NCBI RefSeq assembly: GCF_022605725.1
Contig: NC_065554.1
Span: 19,921,100-19,985,099, forward strand
Direction of reading: 5' to 3'
Source: Anthonomus grandis grandis
Lineage: Eukaryota > Arthropoda > Insecta > Coleoptera > Curculionidae
DNA: 64,000 nt
Part shown: in pieces, positions 47,233 to 60,700 of the stretch
How the letters are laid out: each line of letters opens with the position of its first letter
Numbering within the stretch: the stretch's first letter is position 1
The notes under the pieces: model-generated
Told to the model about the DNA's origin: nothing
The model's database searches: none
The model's input: only the letters and a program-made list of their open reading frames with translations
Made by a program: the position numbers and the translations under genes

Positions 47233-47700
47233 ATGAGGTATCAACGCTATCTATCTAGCAAACGTTTACTCAGTTCTAATTACGGAGTACTGGTATTTAT
47301 AATATGGTGGACAGGTTTCAAAAAGACCATTTTTGTGAGCCAGTTGTTGGTGAATAATTTCAGCAGCTTGATTATGGCGACCTTGATAGGCGTTATCTGC
47401 AAGCTGTCGACAACTCACCAACGGTATTACATTTTCCGCATCTATCGAATTGAAGTTGAACGCCGTGTTTCTCGTAATTCCGTTTCTTATTACTCATCTT
47501 GGATGGTAATAAAGAAACTTTTGAAAAAGTCTTTGGTTAGAGCTCTGAATGTCTTGTAAATTTGCAGTACTTTCATTGTCCAGTTGTGAGGGATAGAATC
47601 AAAGGCCTTGCGATAATCAATGTAGCATATATTGAGATTTTTCTTTTTGGTCTGGGCTTGTTTTATAATCAGTGCATAAATAGAAAGTTGGCGCTTACCT
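47233..47700 (-). pseudogene. LINE reverse transcriptase fragment
   Basis: The minus-strand frame near 47560-47640 reads NLNICYIDYRKAFDSIPHNW, the catalytic A block (Y-DY-KAFDS) of CR1/RTE-like LINEs, followed by KVLQIYK. Downstream sequence toward 47300 is shifted. It is bordered by the microsatellite. Confidence 0.65.
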
Positions 47701-47772
47701 TTTTATTGTTCTTGTAGAATATTGTTGGTAGTATAGTACTTATATTTGGTCGTTGAGAAGCGACGTAAATAG

Positions 47773-47913
<141 letters not shown>

Positions 47914-47954
47914 ATTATATAAATTTTTTCAAAAAGCATTAAATTTTCTTTAAA

Positions 47955-48805
47955 ATTCGTTAGCAAAAAATTGCTATTATGGTTACAAGATATTTGTTTG
48001 TCAGTACAGTTTGTCAATACATACATCATGGATACATCCGAAATTTAGTAGGATATGTAATATATAGTTCCGTGAAAAATAAAAAGCGGAATATTGAAAG
48101 TCTGAAGAGAAAGCTACCCTGGGTAATACAAGTATTGCAAACCTTATGATGTAAAGGAAGTCTCGTGGACTAATTAAACTTGATGCAAAACGAATAATAC
48201 CAGTAAATTTTTAGAATTTTATAATAATGGACAGGTTTCTGTTAATGGTGTTTTTCTGCACTTCATTTGAAATGAAAAAAAAATTATAAGTCACAATTTT
48301 ACGCCACCAAGACAATACCTGTCATCAGAGGTGCTACATATATGGATGGCTTCAAAACAATACAGAATGCCTGGAGGATATAAATAAATAAATAATGTCT
48401 TTATTAAGAATAATAACACTATTGCATTATTAAATCTTAAAGGGTGAATTCTAGCTTGTGTAGTCACTAAACCGCTACTCTTAAATTAACCCTTAAATTA
48501 TACACGCATTTATTAAATGTCTATAAGAAAAAATATATAAATACTAATATGGCCTCCTATAGATATAATTATTACTACAATCCACTAAAAGTTGAAGAAT
48601 GAATTTTATAAAATGCAATGTAAAACTGTAATCTTAGTCCTGGAAAAAAAACTAAACATTTCGATGAAACAACAACACATTCTTTATATTTTTTCGGAAA
48701 ATTGAGATAGAATTAGAAATATGAAAAAAATTATAAAAATTATATGCAATAACACAGCTATGAACAAAAAACTTCTCTGAAATAACGCAGTAGTATGTTG
48801 TGGTA
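47955..48805. other. Intergenic, probable LINE 3' UTR
   Basis: No coding motif. Its right part probably is the 3' untranslated region of the minus-strand LINE that starts at 48810. Confidence 0.35.
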
Positions 48806-48809
48806 TAAT

Positions 48810-49195
48810 TTACTTGTTTCTTACTCTCAAAGAGCGCTGATGGGTCTCATCCCTAAAGATTAATTTAGATCTTAAATATAAAGGCAAGTTTGTATCTAGA
48901 ATGTTATAAATAAACATTAAAAGAAAATACTTATACTTTGATGAAATGTAGTCAAATTTCTTGAGTCCATAAATAAATCGACAGTAGTTATTTTGCATCC
49001 TTTGAAGCCTCATTTTTTCAAGCTGTAAAACATGGGTAAAAGAGAGTTAAATCGTGAGTCAATTTTAATAAAACATATGTTTCACATAATTTTTTACGCA
49101 CTTTAAAGTTCAAAATATGTTTGTTTGCGTATAAAACTTTTAAACTTACATATGTCCTTTTACTCAGAGTTGAATTATGATCCTCAAACCTAAGC
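48810..49195 (-). pseudogene. LINE C-terminal region, minus strand
   Basis: The minus-strand frame reads LRFEDHNSTLSKRTY and LYANKHILNFKVRKKLCET, then, after a shift, LQRMQNNYCRFIYGLKKFD and LFMFIYNI-type blocks ending RDETHQRSLRVRNK. These are typical post-RT C-terminal landmarks. It abuts, head to head, a different LINE on the plus strand at about 49197. Confidence 0.6.
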
Positions 49196-49198
49196 CTT

Positions 49199-50041
49199 GT
49201 GTTGTATATGTCATATAATCAGGTTTCTAAAAACAAAGTCTCCACATTTATGCCCTGTAATCGAGGAGTACCCCAGTGGTCGATACTCTCACCCCTGCTT
49301 TTTTCAATATATGTGTCAGATATGCAGGAAACAATAAAGTTCTCGAGATTACAACAATATGCTGATGACTCCCAAATATACATACCTGTGAGCTGCGAAA
49401 ATTTAAATACAGTGAAAGAAAAACTGAATTTAGACTTATTAAACCTAAATGCTTGGGCAGAGAATCATAACGTTAAGTTGAATGCTACTAAATTAAAAAT
49501 TCTGATAATGTCGGCAAATAATTTATTAAGGGAAAATATAAAAAATACCATTTCTATTAAAATAAATGATACACAAATCCCAATAGTAGCAGAAGCAAAA
49601 AACTTGGGTATAATTTTCGATCAATCCATGGGTTTCGAAACCCATGTTAAAAACAAAATTAAAGCTGCATATCTAAGATTAAGGCAGCTTTATAAAATAA
49701 AAACATTTTCCACCCCAAAACAGAAATATCTACTTTGCGAAAGTATGGTTTTGTCTTTGTTCGATTATGGGGACGTAATTTATGGAGATTCCTTATCTGT
49801 AAGCACCAAAAAGGCTATTCAAAGAGTTTAAAATTCCTGCACAAGATTGGCATATAACATTCTATATATAAGACATCACATAACACCGTATCTTAACGCG
49901 AATCAAATTCTTAATATGAATAATAAGAATAATCAACCGGCATATTTAGGACACCAGCTTCAAGAATTTGTCCATTCTCATGCAACTCGAAATAACGATT
50001 TTATTGTACCTATCCACAGATCAGCAGCGTTGATTGAATAA
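49199..50041 (+). pseudogene. LINE reverse transcriptase, 3' two-thirds
   Basis: A 210-codon frame starts at the GVPQWSILSPLLFSIYVSDM block (normally GVPQGS, so the Gly is changed to Trp). It continues with YADDSQIYIPV (catalytic), LNAWAENHNVKLNATKLKI and LGIIFDQSMGFETHV, then LRLRQLYKIKTF. After an in-frame TAA (49829) the same frame continues to 50041 with ITPYLNANQILNMNN. Truncated 5'. One of the better preserved RT copies in the window; Jockey-like by motif memory. Confidence 0.8.
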
Positions 50042-50044
50042 TAG

Positions 50045-50735
50045 GCTATTATGTTGATTGAATATAGACTATTATTCAATCAACGTCAGCAGGTTTTAGG
50101 CGTTCTTTTAAATTTGTTGCTGTTCAGATATTGAACACTGAACAGTCTCTCTCAAGAACTAAAGGAATTACCTCTCCAAAGCTTTTTTAAACATTAAACA
50201 TTTAAAATACTTTTGGGTCAAAATAATAATTGATTTCGTTTTTTTGTTTGTGTACTTGCAAAAAAAAAAACAAACAGTTTTACGTGTCTCCGACTAGTTT
50301 CGCCCGTTCATCTGCATTTCTCTGCATGCCGGTCCCCCTTCTCGCTTTCTCGCATCAGCGCTGCCTCTCTATCTAAGCTGGTATCCCCATTCCCCATTGA
50401 GGGTATATCACTTTATGAGTGGTTTAGTGGTTCCTAGTGGTTTTTCTTGATTTTTTTATGTTTTTACATTCCTATTCCAATATAGGTTCTTTTAATTTTG
50501 TCTCATAAATATTTAAAATGTATTGCAACTGGAATGTAAATAGTTGTTTAAGTTCTTTAAAAGGTTGTCTCACTTGTACTACAGTTTACTGATGGTGAAG
50601 GCAAACGGTTGTTTTAATCGAGAGACACTCCTATTTGTCATAATAAAATAAGTGAACACAATATTGTAACTTGATTGTAAAACTGACAAATAAAATCTTT
50701 TTGTATTTGTATTTGTATATAAAATTCCCAAATTT
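50045..50735. other. Intergenic, no gene seen
   Basis: Starts with a local inverted repeat (attattcaatcaac / gttgattgaatata, 50030-50085). The rest probably includes the 3' part of the preceding LINE. Confidence 0.4.
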
Positions 50736-50739
50736 TTAG

Positions 50740-51050
50740 CTATGTTCGAGTAAAGACAAGCTGCTGATCCTCCATCCCAAGATGAATGTATCCGCTAAGA
50801 AACTCTGAGTTGGGGCTTGATGTAAAGAATAAGACCTTGGTTTTATCATTTTTGGTCACTGTTTATTTCGGTTTCTGCATCGTTATAATGTTTAGGATTA
50901 AAGGTGTATAACATTTGTGTGTCATCGGCATAAGACTGTATTTGGGAGTATCTAGTTGTTTTATTCATATCAAAGGTGTATAATAGAAATAACAGAGGTC
51001 CCAAAATGGACCCCTGTGGGACTCAGAGATTTTACAGTGCCCATTACCGA
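50740..51050 (-). pseudogene. LINE reverse transcriptase fragment
   Basis: The minus-strand frame reads GPFWDLCYFYYTFDMNK (altered GSILGPLLF-type block), YSQIQSYADDTQMLYTF (catalytic) and SDQK downstream to about 50740. About 100 codons survive with stops. Confidence 0.65.
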
Positions 51051-51601
51051 TATTCCTACCTGTGTACAAGAATATTTATAGGACAGACTGGTAAATATCT
51101 AAAGACCAGGGTTAATAACTACGAGAGATTTATGTATACGCACTTAATTTTGTTACATTAAATACGACATGCGGAGCATGTCTTTGAAAACATTTATACA
51201 TTTTACTTCGACTGATATATTCGAAGATTTTTATATTTCCTATATTCAACAAAAAATCATATTAGTAGAAATAAAATGTTTTTAAGTGCCACCAATACAA
51301 AACCTGCCATAATAAAAATTTTATAATCTATCGTGTTAATGAGACAACTAAGATAATTTTTTTTATTTACTCAAAAATATTTTTAAACATTTATAATTAA
51401 AGGATTTTTTTTGGGAGATTGTCAGTTTGAATTAAGAATTTGCATTCGTTCTTTACCTTTTTAAAATAATTACTTTAAAAAATGATAAACACAGAAACAA
51501 CGATAAACTAATTAGTTAATTGCATTTAGGCTGATAAAAGCATATTTTTTTTTATAACACCGCAAATATAATATTATATATATTTATTAATAATACTTGC
51601 T

Positions 51602-51772
51602 ATGGAAGCGCAAATTGAAACAATCTCAAAAGTTCCAAAATTTGGAATAAGACATGAAATGTCCATTTTACTTCATACATTTATGCTGTTTATGTATAGT
51701 ACAAGAGTTATCTTGCCTTTGGCCATTGTTGCTATGATTGATTCTACTGCCTCATCAAATCCAGATATACCG
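51602..51772 (+). CDS. SLC17-type transporter exon 1
   Basis: Residues 1-57: cytosolic start and helix 1. ATG is chosen as the first in-frame Met before the FGIRHEM segment common in this group. Donor GTAAGT, phase 0. Confidence 0.85.
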
Positions 51773-54700
51773 GTAAGTTTTTTTTTGCACTCCTTAAATC
51801 AAATTAAATTACAAAAACATTTTAGACTTACGATTGGACTAATACAGGAGTAATACTTTCAGCCTTTTTTTGGAGCTACGTGGCACTGCAGCCCTTCTCC
51901 GGATATATTTATCTGCGTTTTGGCTTAAAGAACGTCATTTTTATCACATCCCTTATTAACAGCGTGACGTTTTTTATTATTCCTTTTATAGTCTTTCGCT
52001 GGGATTACAATGGTCTGATAGTTTGCAGGTGGTCAAGAAAAATACCATAAATGAACATTAGTAAGTAAAATTTAATTTTTTAAGGGTTATTCAAGGTATA
52101 TGTCATGGATTTTACTATCCCGGAGTGGTGGCAGCTTTTGGCCTATGGATACCACTCAACGAAAGGTCTTTCTTAACCATGATTGTCATGGCGGGTAAAA
52201 ATGTTAAATATTCATTAGTAAATGTCTTGAATTATACATTTTTAGGGTATTATGTTAGCTGCATTATATCAATGCTAATAACTGGATATGTATCAGCAAG
52301 TTGGTGGGGTTGGCCGGCTGCCTTTTATATTTTTGGGGTGTTTTGTATTTTATGGTGTGTAATTTGGTGGATTTTTGCAGCAGATTCGCCAAAAAAGCAC
52401 CCACGGATTACAAAAAGTGAACGAAAGTACATCGAGGAGTCTTTGCAGTCTGCCGAGAAAACTGTAAAAAGGTCTTCAAGATATAAAAAATTATTGTATG
52501 TATTTTTATTGTAGGAGAACAAATCTATTCCGTTAAAAGCCATTTTTACTTCTGTACCTTTTTGGTCCGCTCTGATAGCGAATATTGGCTATTCTTGGGT
52601 ATTAACCATTAGCGAAACACAAGTGCCCACGTATTTGAAAAATATTTTCAATTTTGATATAGCGTCGGTGAGTACCTTAGATATTTATCTTTAGATAACA
52701 AGTATTTCAGATAAGAGAAGTTATCATCTTAATTTTTAATAAATTTTTGTCTTTTTTCTTTAATATTACATCAAAATATGGCCCAAATACTCAAATATGT
52801 TCTTTTGACAACCGAGTTCTTATGACTAACAAACTTTACTTTATAAATTATGACTCTTTGCTAATAAAAATAGTAAAACAACCTGAAGACTTTCTAACAT
52901 GGATTTTCTTCACGCGTTTTACATTACAAAACATGATTTTCTGTGAAAAATATTCGTCAAATAAGGAGACATTACAGATGCTGATTTTTTTTTTGTTTTT
53001 CCTGTAATTATTTTCATTTCATTTGTTTATTCTGTCGTATCAATTTTATACCAATAAGAATTTTTGACCTATATCCAATATGTTGCATTGTAAACATTTT
53101 AATTTAAAATCAGTTCAATGTAACATATTAATAAGAGAATAAATCAAAGAGGTAAAAATACCAAATAAGTGTGATAATTCATAGTGGTAGAGTATATCTA
53201 CTAATACTACGATGAGCTCTATTTCTCTAAAAAAGTCCAATCATTGGGATTGTGTTTTCGGACTAATCCGGTTCCCATTGAAGGTTTTTTGTTATTTAAC
53301 ATAAAGTTTGTTGGTTTGGTTTTGTACTTATGCACAACAATGCACGTCCGAATTTATACAGGGTGGTTAAACGAAAACGAAACGGCGGCCATGTCGGGCT
53401 TGTAAAGTATTTAAAGAGAAAACGCTCTGACACGTCTATTTAGAATACCAAGGGGAAACATTTTCAGAGTATAACCTCAAATATTTTAAATGGAATAGTG
53501 GGTCGAGTTATACCTTGTTTGAAAGGTCTTTTGATTTTCTTTATGGCTATACCTAATTTAATGGATTTTAGTTTAACGGTTCTCCAACTATTGATCATTT
53601 TACCATTTAATACAGTTTTTTGGAAAATAATCAGGATTCTTTGTCAAACTATTAATTTATAACAATCATACATAAACACTAGTCCAACAAATGCTGAAAA
53701 TGGCCACCTTTAACCTCCACGCAATAATACAGATTTTGTTTAAGTCGACGTCGCACATTCCGTAGCATGTCAGGTCACAGAATAAACGATCTCAGATCTG
53801 AGATCGTTTATTCTGTGGTCAGGTGTTGTCTGTTGGCATTCAAATGTAATTCTTTCGCGCAATTCTTCTATTGAAGCTGATTGGGTAGCATAAATTTTAC
53901 TCTTTAGATGACCTCACAGAAAAAAATCCAGAGGTGAAAGATCTGACGACCGCGCGGGCCATTCAACAGCGCCTCTTCGTCCAATCCAGCGACCATTTAT
54001 GGACATGTTAATTATTTAAATAATTACGAACAGCTATTGCGTAATGACGCGACGCATTATCCTGCTGAAATATCACCTCGCCTTCAACGTATTAATTGTT
54101 ATTGTCATTTTCAATAATGTTCGTTCTGTAATAACCTGAGGTATATATCCTCATCAAGATTATTGGCTATAAAAAACGAAATATATATGGTCTATATAAA
54201 AAATGGTCCTATAATATGATCGCCATAAATGCCACACCAAAAGTTTAATTTTTGGGGATGTTGAGTATGTGCTTCGTGATAAATGTGTCGATTATGGTTC
54301 GCCCAATAACGGCAATTATGACGGGTTACAGTGCCGCCAAGAAAAATGAACTTTCATCTGAGAAACAGATGTTACACATAATTGGTATTATTTAAAGCTC
54401 TTTTACTAGCTATTTCACAGAACTCCAAGCGCCGATCCTCAACATCTTCATTTACTTCATGTATCAGCTTTATTTTATAGGAGTGGAACTCATGAATTTT
54501 AGAATCCCTTCCCTGATTGATACCAGATACAGAAGCTAACTGGCGAGTGAAAACCGCAACCCCTACAGTTTTGTTCCTTACCGGTTTTTAAACATTCCTT
54601 TGTTTATTGGCTACCGATTCTCTTTCCCTGAATATTTTCTGTTTTCTTCACCTTCATTGAAAAGTTCCGCTGTTACAAATGCATTTTGATTGTTAACAAA

Positions 54701-57700
54701 AAATTAATCCACTATCTCTATTCTCTCTTGCAGGGTATAAACCATGTTGACTAAGTATTACTTTGTTTAACACGATAAACTAAAAATCAATGATCCAATT
54801 TCACTCTGACCAAGTTGAACTGACCTCTATGTGACATAATTATTTATTGTTTATTTGTATTTTGACATTCTTTGTTTTTTTTTCTCCTAAACGTCGATTT
54901 GAGCAAAATCTGTATTATTGCATGGAGGTTAACGGTGGCCATTTTCAGCTTTTGTTCGACTCGTGTTTATGTATGATTGTTTTAAATTAATAGTTTGACA
55001 ATAAATTACGATTTAATACAGTTTTTCCAAAAACACGACATTTAATACAGGTTTTTTTTCAAAAAACTGTTTTAAATGTTGAAATAGTTAAAAGTTTGAG
55101 AATCACTGATGTAAAATCCTTTAAATTAGGTATAGCCGTAGAGAAAATCGAAATACCTTTTAAACAAGGTATAACTCGACCCACTATTCTATTTAACATT
55201 TTTGAGGTTAGTTCCACCCTGGGTAAGGAATGACAGTTGAGGGTCGTACTATTATACTCTGAAAATGTTTCCCCCTTGTAATCTAAATTGACGTGTCCGA
55301 GCGGTTTCTATTTAAAATCCTTACGAGCTTCTCATGGCCGCCGTTTTGTTTTCGTTTAGACACCCTGTATATATCCATGGCCTACACAATCTCCTCAGTT
55401 AAGTCCCATTTAAAAATCATGCTATACTTCAATGTTTGTTAATTATGCACACTTATTTTTTCAGTTTTTTTTTCTGGAAATTATCCAATTTCATATGATT
55501 CTGTAAAATATAGTGATTTTTTAAGATGGAAGTTTTTTTCTTGAAAACTGCTATCCTATCAGTAGGAATATGATGCATGACAAGCGTAGACTAGAAATAT
55601 GTTTTTGAACCTCTAGTAAAATTTAATCCCCATTATTGCTGATGACATCACTACTCCGCTGAACCCTATAATAGTTCTTTGCTATTGGAAATAAAAATCG
55701 AAATTGACCTTCAAATATTGATTAATGCCACATTCATCATTTCATCCAATATTTTCATATTTTTCAGGTCGTTTTGGCAATTTTCTGAATGTCATTCTTT
55801 TTGCGTCCTGCCATCTCTTGTCTTACTCTCTCTTGGACGCCATATTATTATTTTCTAGATCCATCTGTCTATTCTAAGCCTGAATCCACATTGATACGTA
55901 ATTACGGATCCGTTGGGACCACGTGATTGTTATCAGCCAATAAAAGGCTCGAGAGGTTTCACGTACTTACGTGAAGGAAAATACGGATAGAAGTTGGTTA
56001 ATTCACTTCATTCCGTTTTTTTGGTCCGTTGTACTATTTGTTTTTTTATTGTTATTTTTGAGTTTTTGCCAATTTTTTTTTACTAGTTGTTATTTTGTAC
56101 TATTCTTTTTAGAATTTCGAGTTTGGGTTCGACACCGAGTTCCACATATCTTAAATGTGACTATTGCGAGTTTTTAATTAATAGTCAGTGCCAAAATTAT
56201 TAGGAACACCAAAGTTTCCAAATATATATGGAGGAAAACCAGGGATTTACCTGAGTTTTTACTTTACCCGAGCTTTGCGCCAATGAGGACAATATTTTAA
56301 CTTTAGGGGCCAAAAACACAGCAAATTAGATGACGAAATGTTGGTTTTATTCATTTATGTCAGAAAACCTTTATGGGATCCGAGAACTTCATTACAATCA
56401 AGGCATAAAGATAGGTTAAAGCAATTGTGGAAGGTCAACACTGTAAACACCAAAAATTTGAATAAATATATAACGTCATTTTACGGCTCTAGTGGATGGG
56501 ATAAAAGTCACGTATCCATAATTACGTACCAATGTAGATTTAGGCTAAGTCTTCCAATATGCCCAACCGCAGCCAACTGCGCCACTCGTTTGCTCGCATC
56601 TGTTAGTTTCGTTTTTTTTCTTCATACTGCAACTATATCCCGTAAACTAATTCAGAACATAGACCTTTCAAATGTTCGTTGTGTAATTAATTAACATGTG
56701 AGGGAGGACTGATGCATAACTCATAGACTTCTCTTTTTAGATTTATGGGAGTGGTACTGGATTAAAAATGAATCCGAGTTTACAAAAGGTTTATTCTTTG
56801 TTACATATTTGAATTTCTCATTGTTGTATATCTCTCACTCTTGGTATTTAAGATTAATCTAAACTCATGCAATATTATAAAATATTGCAGTTCTAGATCA
56901 AGTCTGTGTTCATCCTCATTAATGGTACAGTGAAAACTAATAATTCTAATGGTTTGTTTATCTTATTATCGAACAGAACTAGGAATGCAGATTTAGCAAC
57001 TATTTAACAGATTTCAGCAACTATTTTCATTATACTATTTAAAAACATTCTATTACTTCAGTTACTTGGACTAACTCTTATTTTACATGTTTAGAATGGA
57101 GCAACTGCATCCTCACCTTATATAGTGCAGCTACTCGCTACAGTCTTATTAGCACCTCTAGGCGACTTTTTAGTATCTAGGAATTACATAATGCTAATGA
57201 CTTGGAGAAGAATATCACAATTTCTTGGTATGCCTCAATACTTCTAGCCCCAGTGACATTTCTATTAAATTCTGTTAGAAATAAACTGCGGCCTTGAATT
57301 AAATGGAATTAAATGTTAGTTCACTTTTAGGAGCAATAGTACCAGCTTTCGTCATTGTTTGGCTTGCATTCATAAGGGCAGAGCAAACATCCCTTGCGGT
57401 GTTTCTCCTGAATGTTGGCCTTGGCATGCAGTCTATTACTTTATTTGGCAGTTCGATCAGTCACGTAGATTTGACGCCCAGATTCGCCGGTGTTGCTTTT
57501 TGCATTGACAATACCACAGTTCAAGTACTCTGTATATTTGCGCCCATTATGGTGCAATATGTTGTGACAGATTTGGTAAGTAGCTTAAATGATTGATAAA
57601 AGTAAGATTTGTCACTGCTGAAGAATAGCCATAACAGCTCAAAGCAACAGATTTCCCGCTGAAGGGCGAATTATTAAATCATCCAAATATGTCCAGGCTG

Positions 57701-60700
57701 ATGTTTAAATTAAGGTGCACACATGTGGTAAACACTATGCCATTCGCATACTTTTTTTTATAACATTTGTGCAGGTATTTGTTCATATCTTCTAAGCCAT
57801 TGTTATAGATGCCTTCTCTATGAGCATTACGTGTAAAAGAGCATTGAGGTCTATATATATATAAATTGCCTATACAGTTGTTAACGTAATATTAATGGCA
57901 TTTGAAAAGCTGTAAAGATCACTTTCTCAACACTACTGGCTCTCTCTAGAGACCTCTTTAGTAGATATCGTTTTCACTACTACTGATTAAGATTGGCAAT
58001 TCTAGAATGTCCTAATATTTTTAATAATAATAGTAATATCAGACTTTTAAAATCGTAATTTGAATGATATACTTCATCTTTATCAAATGTTTTGATTTTC
58101 ATCAATCTTATTTAAAGTTTGACCAATCTGATCCTTACAATCAACATGAGTAGAAACTGTTGTATTGACTGAAAAGTGGTTGAACGGATGTCAAGAAATC
58201 GAGAGCAAGATAATCCGTTAGTAAAAGGAGACTTGATACGTTACCCAAAACACAAAAATTTCCTTTTTGGTCTGAATGTATCTCCCAAATTCCATGGCAA
58301 TTCGTTCAAAGGTTGCACCAATAAGTTTCTGCATCATTTTACCTCTGGTTCCTTTATATTCGGCCCTTAGCTAAGGCATACTCATTTTCCCGAAGAACCC
58401 GCTTTCGAGAAAGGGCTGTTAGATATGTATTTTCCATTGACGTTCTCTCAGTCTCTTTTTAACAATACAGCTTGTATATTCAATGAATTCCATTCAGCCC
58501 AGTAAGCAACTATCTTTGGCTGTTACTTTAGTTCATTTTTAATTGGTGAACTTAACTTTCATAACATCATCATCTAACTGCTAGAATGTTTTTAAGCCAA
58601 TGATAATGTGCGCTTCATCTCGTCCAATGATCGGGATTCTTTTTTTACTTGCTGACGCCAGGATTAAATTTGGTGGTGGAGAAATTCTGCAATGACCTAT
58701 GGTGAATGATTAGGGTGACCACCTTGGTAACATTTCTTCGGTTTTCTGACCAAAAAGGACTCAAGCTTCTAAAGGTACTCGAGGTCACTCTTCGATGTTC
58801 TAATACTCCCTCATACTTCCATTAATGGACAAAAGCTTTCAAGAATTTTTGATATTAGTAGCTACAATGATGTTTTTTTCATAGAAAATGTTTTTATTTA
58901 TTTCAAATTTCAGTCTTCAATAGATGAGTCATTACTTCTTCACTTATTTTGTCTAGTGCTATTATAACTATCTATTCTTTATCTATATAACATTATCTTT
59001 TGAAGGGCAAGGGATTTGGACTTAATAATAATATGTGGCTCTATAAGAGACACTACAGTTAATCTACCACGTCTTTAACTACAAGACCCTATGCTTAGAT
59101 ATGACATTCTACAACTCACAACCTTAAAAAAATTAATGGAAAAAATCTATTTAAAGAAGAATATCTGAAGCTTAGAAACTTAAGAGAATGGTTCCATGTT
59201 ATATCCGCTGATTCATTTAAGGTGGCGTTGTCATATTCAAAATACCAAAGAAGAAAAAGTAAAGGAATAGATTGTGTTTAAAGTATTTATATTTCCTTAA
59301 AAATGAGCAACAGATTCATAACATCTCCTTCTTCAATAAAAATATGATTTCTTACAAATTGAAATTGAAATATGCTATTATCGCTTAGAGTTTCTTCAAT
59401 AGCATTGCTTAATCCTTATTTTTGGGTCATCGTGTGATAATGACCAATGATATTCCATGAATGAACGAATAGGTTCTAAATGGTTTAACCATTAATTGGT
59501 TTTTGACGTACCAATACATCATATCTAATTTCGCATTTATATTCGAGTGAAATGAGGAAGTTTACTATAGTTGAGAGAATGATGTAGAGATCCTTTTCTT
59601 CTTATCAGACCCTCTTCTCACAAAGGTTGTCGATCCATATGGGTAACATTGTCCTGGATACAGCAGCTCCAAAAATCTCAGTTGACGTGCATTTGAACCA
59701 TCTAATATCATTCAACCAGAAGTTCTGATTCCAACACATCTTCTTCCCTGAATCTTTCCTTTAATTTTCATTCTCAGTAATTCGTATTTTTCGTGTCTCA
59801 TGAGATATGACCTATGTATCTTGTTTTTCTCTCTTTAATGATGTTTAATATCTCGTTTATTCTCGATCCTTCTCTCAGTCATGAGCTTTCACAAGATATA
59901 GCACCTGAATACAGGACCAACAAAGTTTTAATCCCAGGAACTCAATCTACGTTTTTTTATCAACCCTTGGTTTATCTTTCTTTGCTTCACAATTTAATTT
60001 CAATTTCAAATTTTTTGTGTTGTCGTCTTTCTTTAAAACTTTAGTGGATTTGCGCTTGAATCGTCACGAGGCGAAGCAGCACAGACTAATGATATTTTAA
60101 GAATGAAAACATTGATTAATAGATCGTAGTTGTTGTACTTATCAATTACAAGTTGAAATAACGAAGTTTGCCATAGTTGAGAGAGAAACTTTAATTTGGA
60201 GTTCTATTCAAAACAGGAGTTGTCGAAATAAAAATAGCAATGATGATAGTAATCTCTGAAATCGACAAGGCATATGAAGAGAAAGAGCTAAAGAAATGGA
60301 TTGTGTTGGAAGATTAGGTGTTAAGTGTTGTTAAGAGAGAAAAAAGACAGATTTTTTATGGAAGAATTGGAATATGATTATTTCTCTGAAGGTCTTCTGC
60401 CAATGAACTCAATCTACCTTCTTACTCTCTTTGGTTTATCTTTCTTTGTTTCACGCTTTTTATTTATCATGTTGAGCATCAATGTGTTGTACCTCTCTTT
60501 AAAATTGCAGTTGAAATCATCGACCTTCTTAATATAATCACCCAACATATCCGATCTTCTTTTAACTTTATTCCCTCAGAAATTTATTTGTTTTTCTTCT
60601 TATAATCACTTAATTCGTTGCTGTATCCAAATTGGGATTTTGAATGTTCAAATTTTTGAAGATAATCAGTTGAGTATTAAGATGGCCAGGATACTTGAAA

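Larger units (their letters stand above)
53357..55369 (-). mobile_element. Tc1/mariner-type transposon with about 400-bp inverted repeats
   Basis: Tips TACAGGGTGGTTAAACGAAA (53357) and the complement of TACAGGGTGTCTAAACGAAA (ending 55369), each next to TA. The arms pair over about 400 bases (53357-53765 with 54885-55369, right arm about 45 bases longer) and include the end of the transposase coding sequence, so the C-terminal region is present twice in opposite directions. The decayed minus-strand transposase lies between about 54720 and 53700. It sits in intron 5 of the SLC17-type gene, antisense to it. Confidence 0.8.

Noticed and set aside
55971..56177. Phe-rich 68-codon frame
   Set aside because: T-rich intron sequence; hydrophobicity reflects base composition.
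57303..57330. Upstream start (MELNVSSLL) for transporter exon 7
   Set aside because: Breaks phase with exon 6; only the acceptor at 57330 restores the family sequence.
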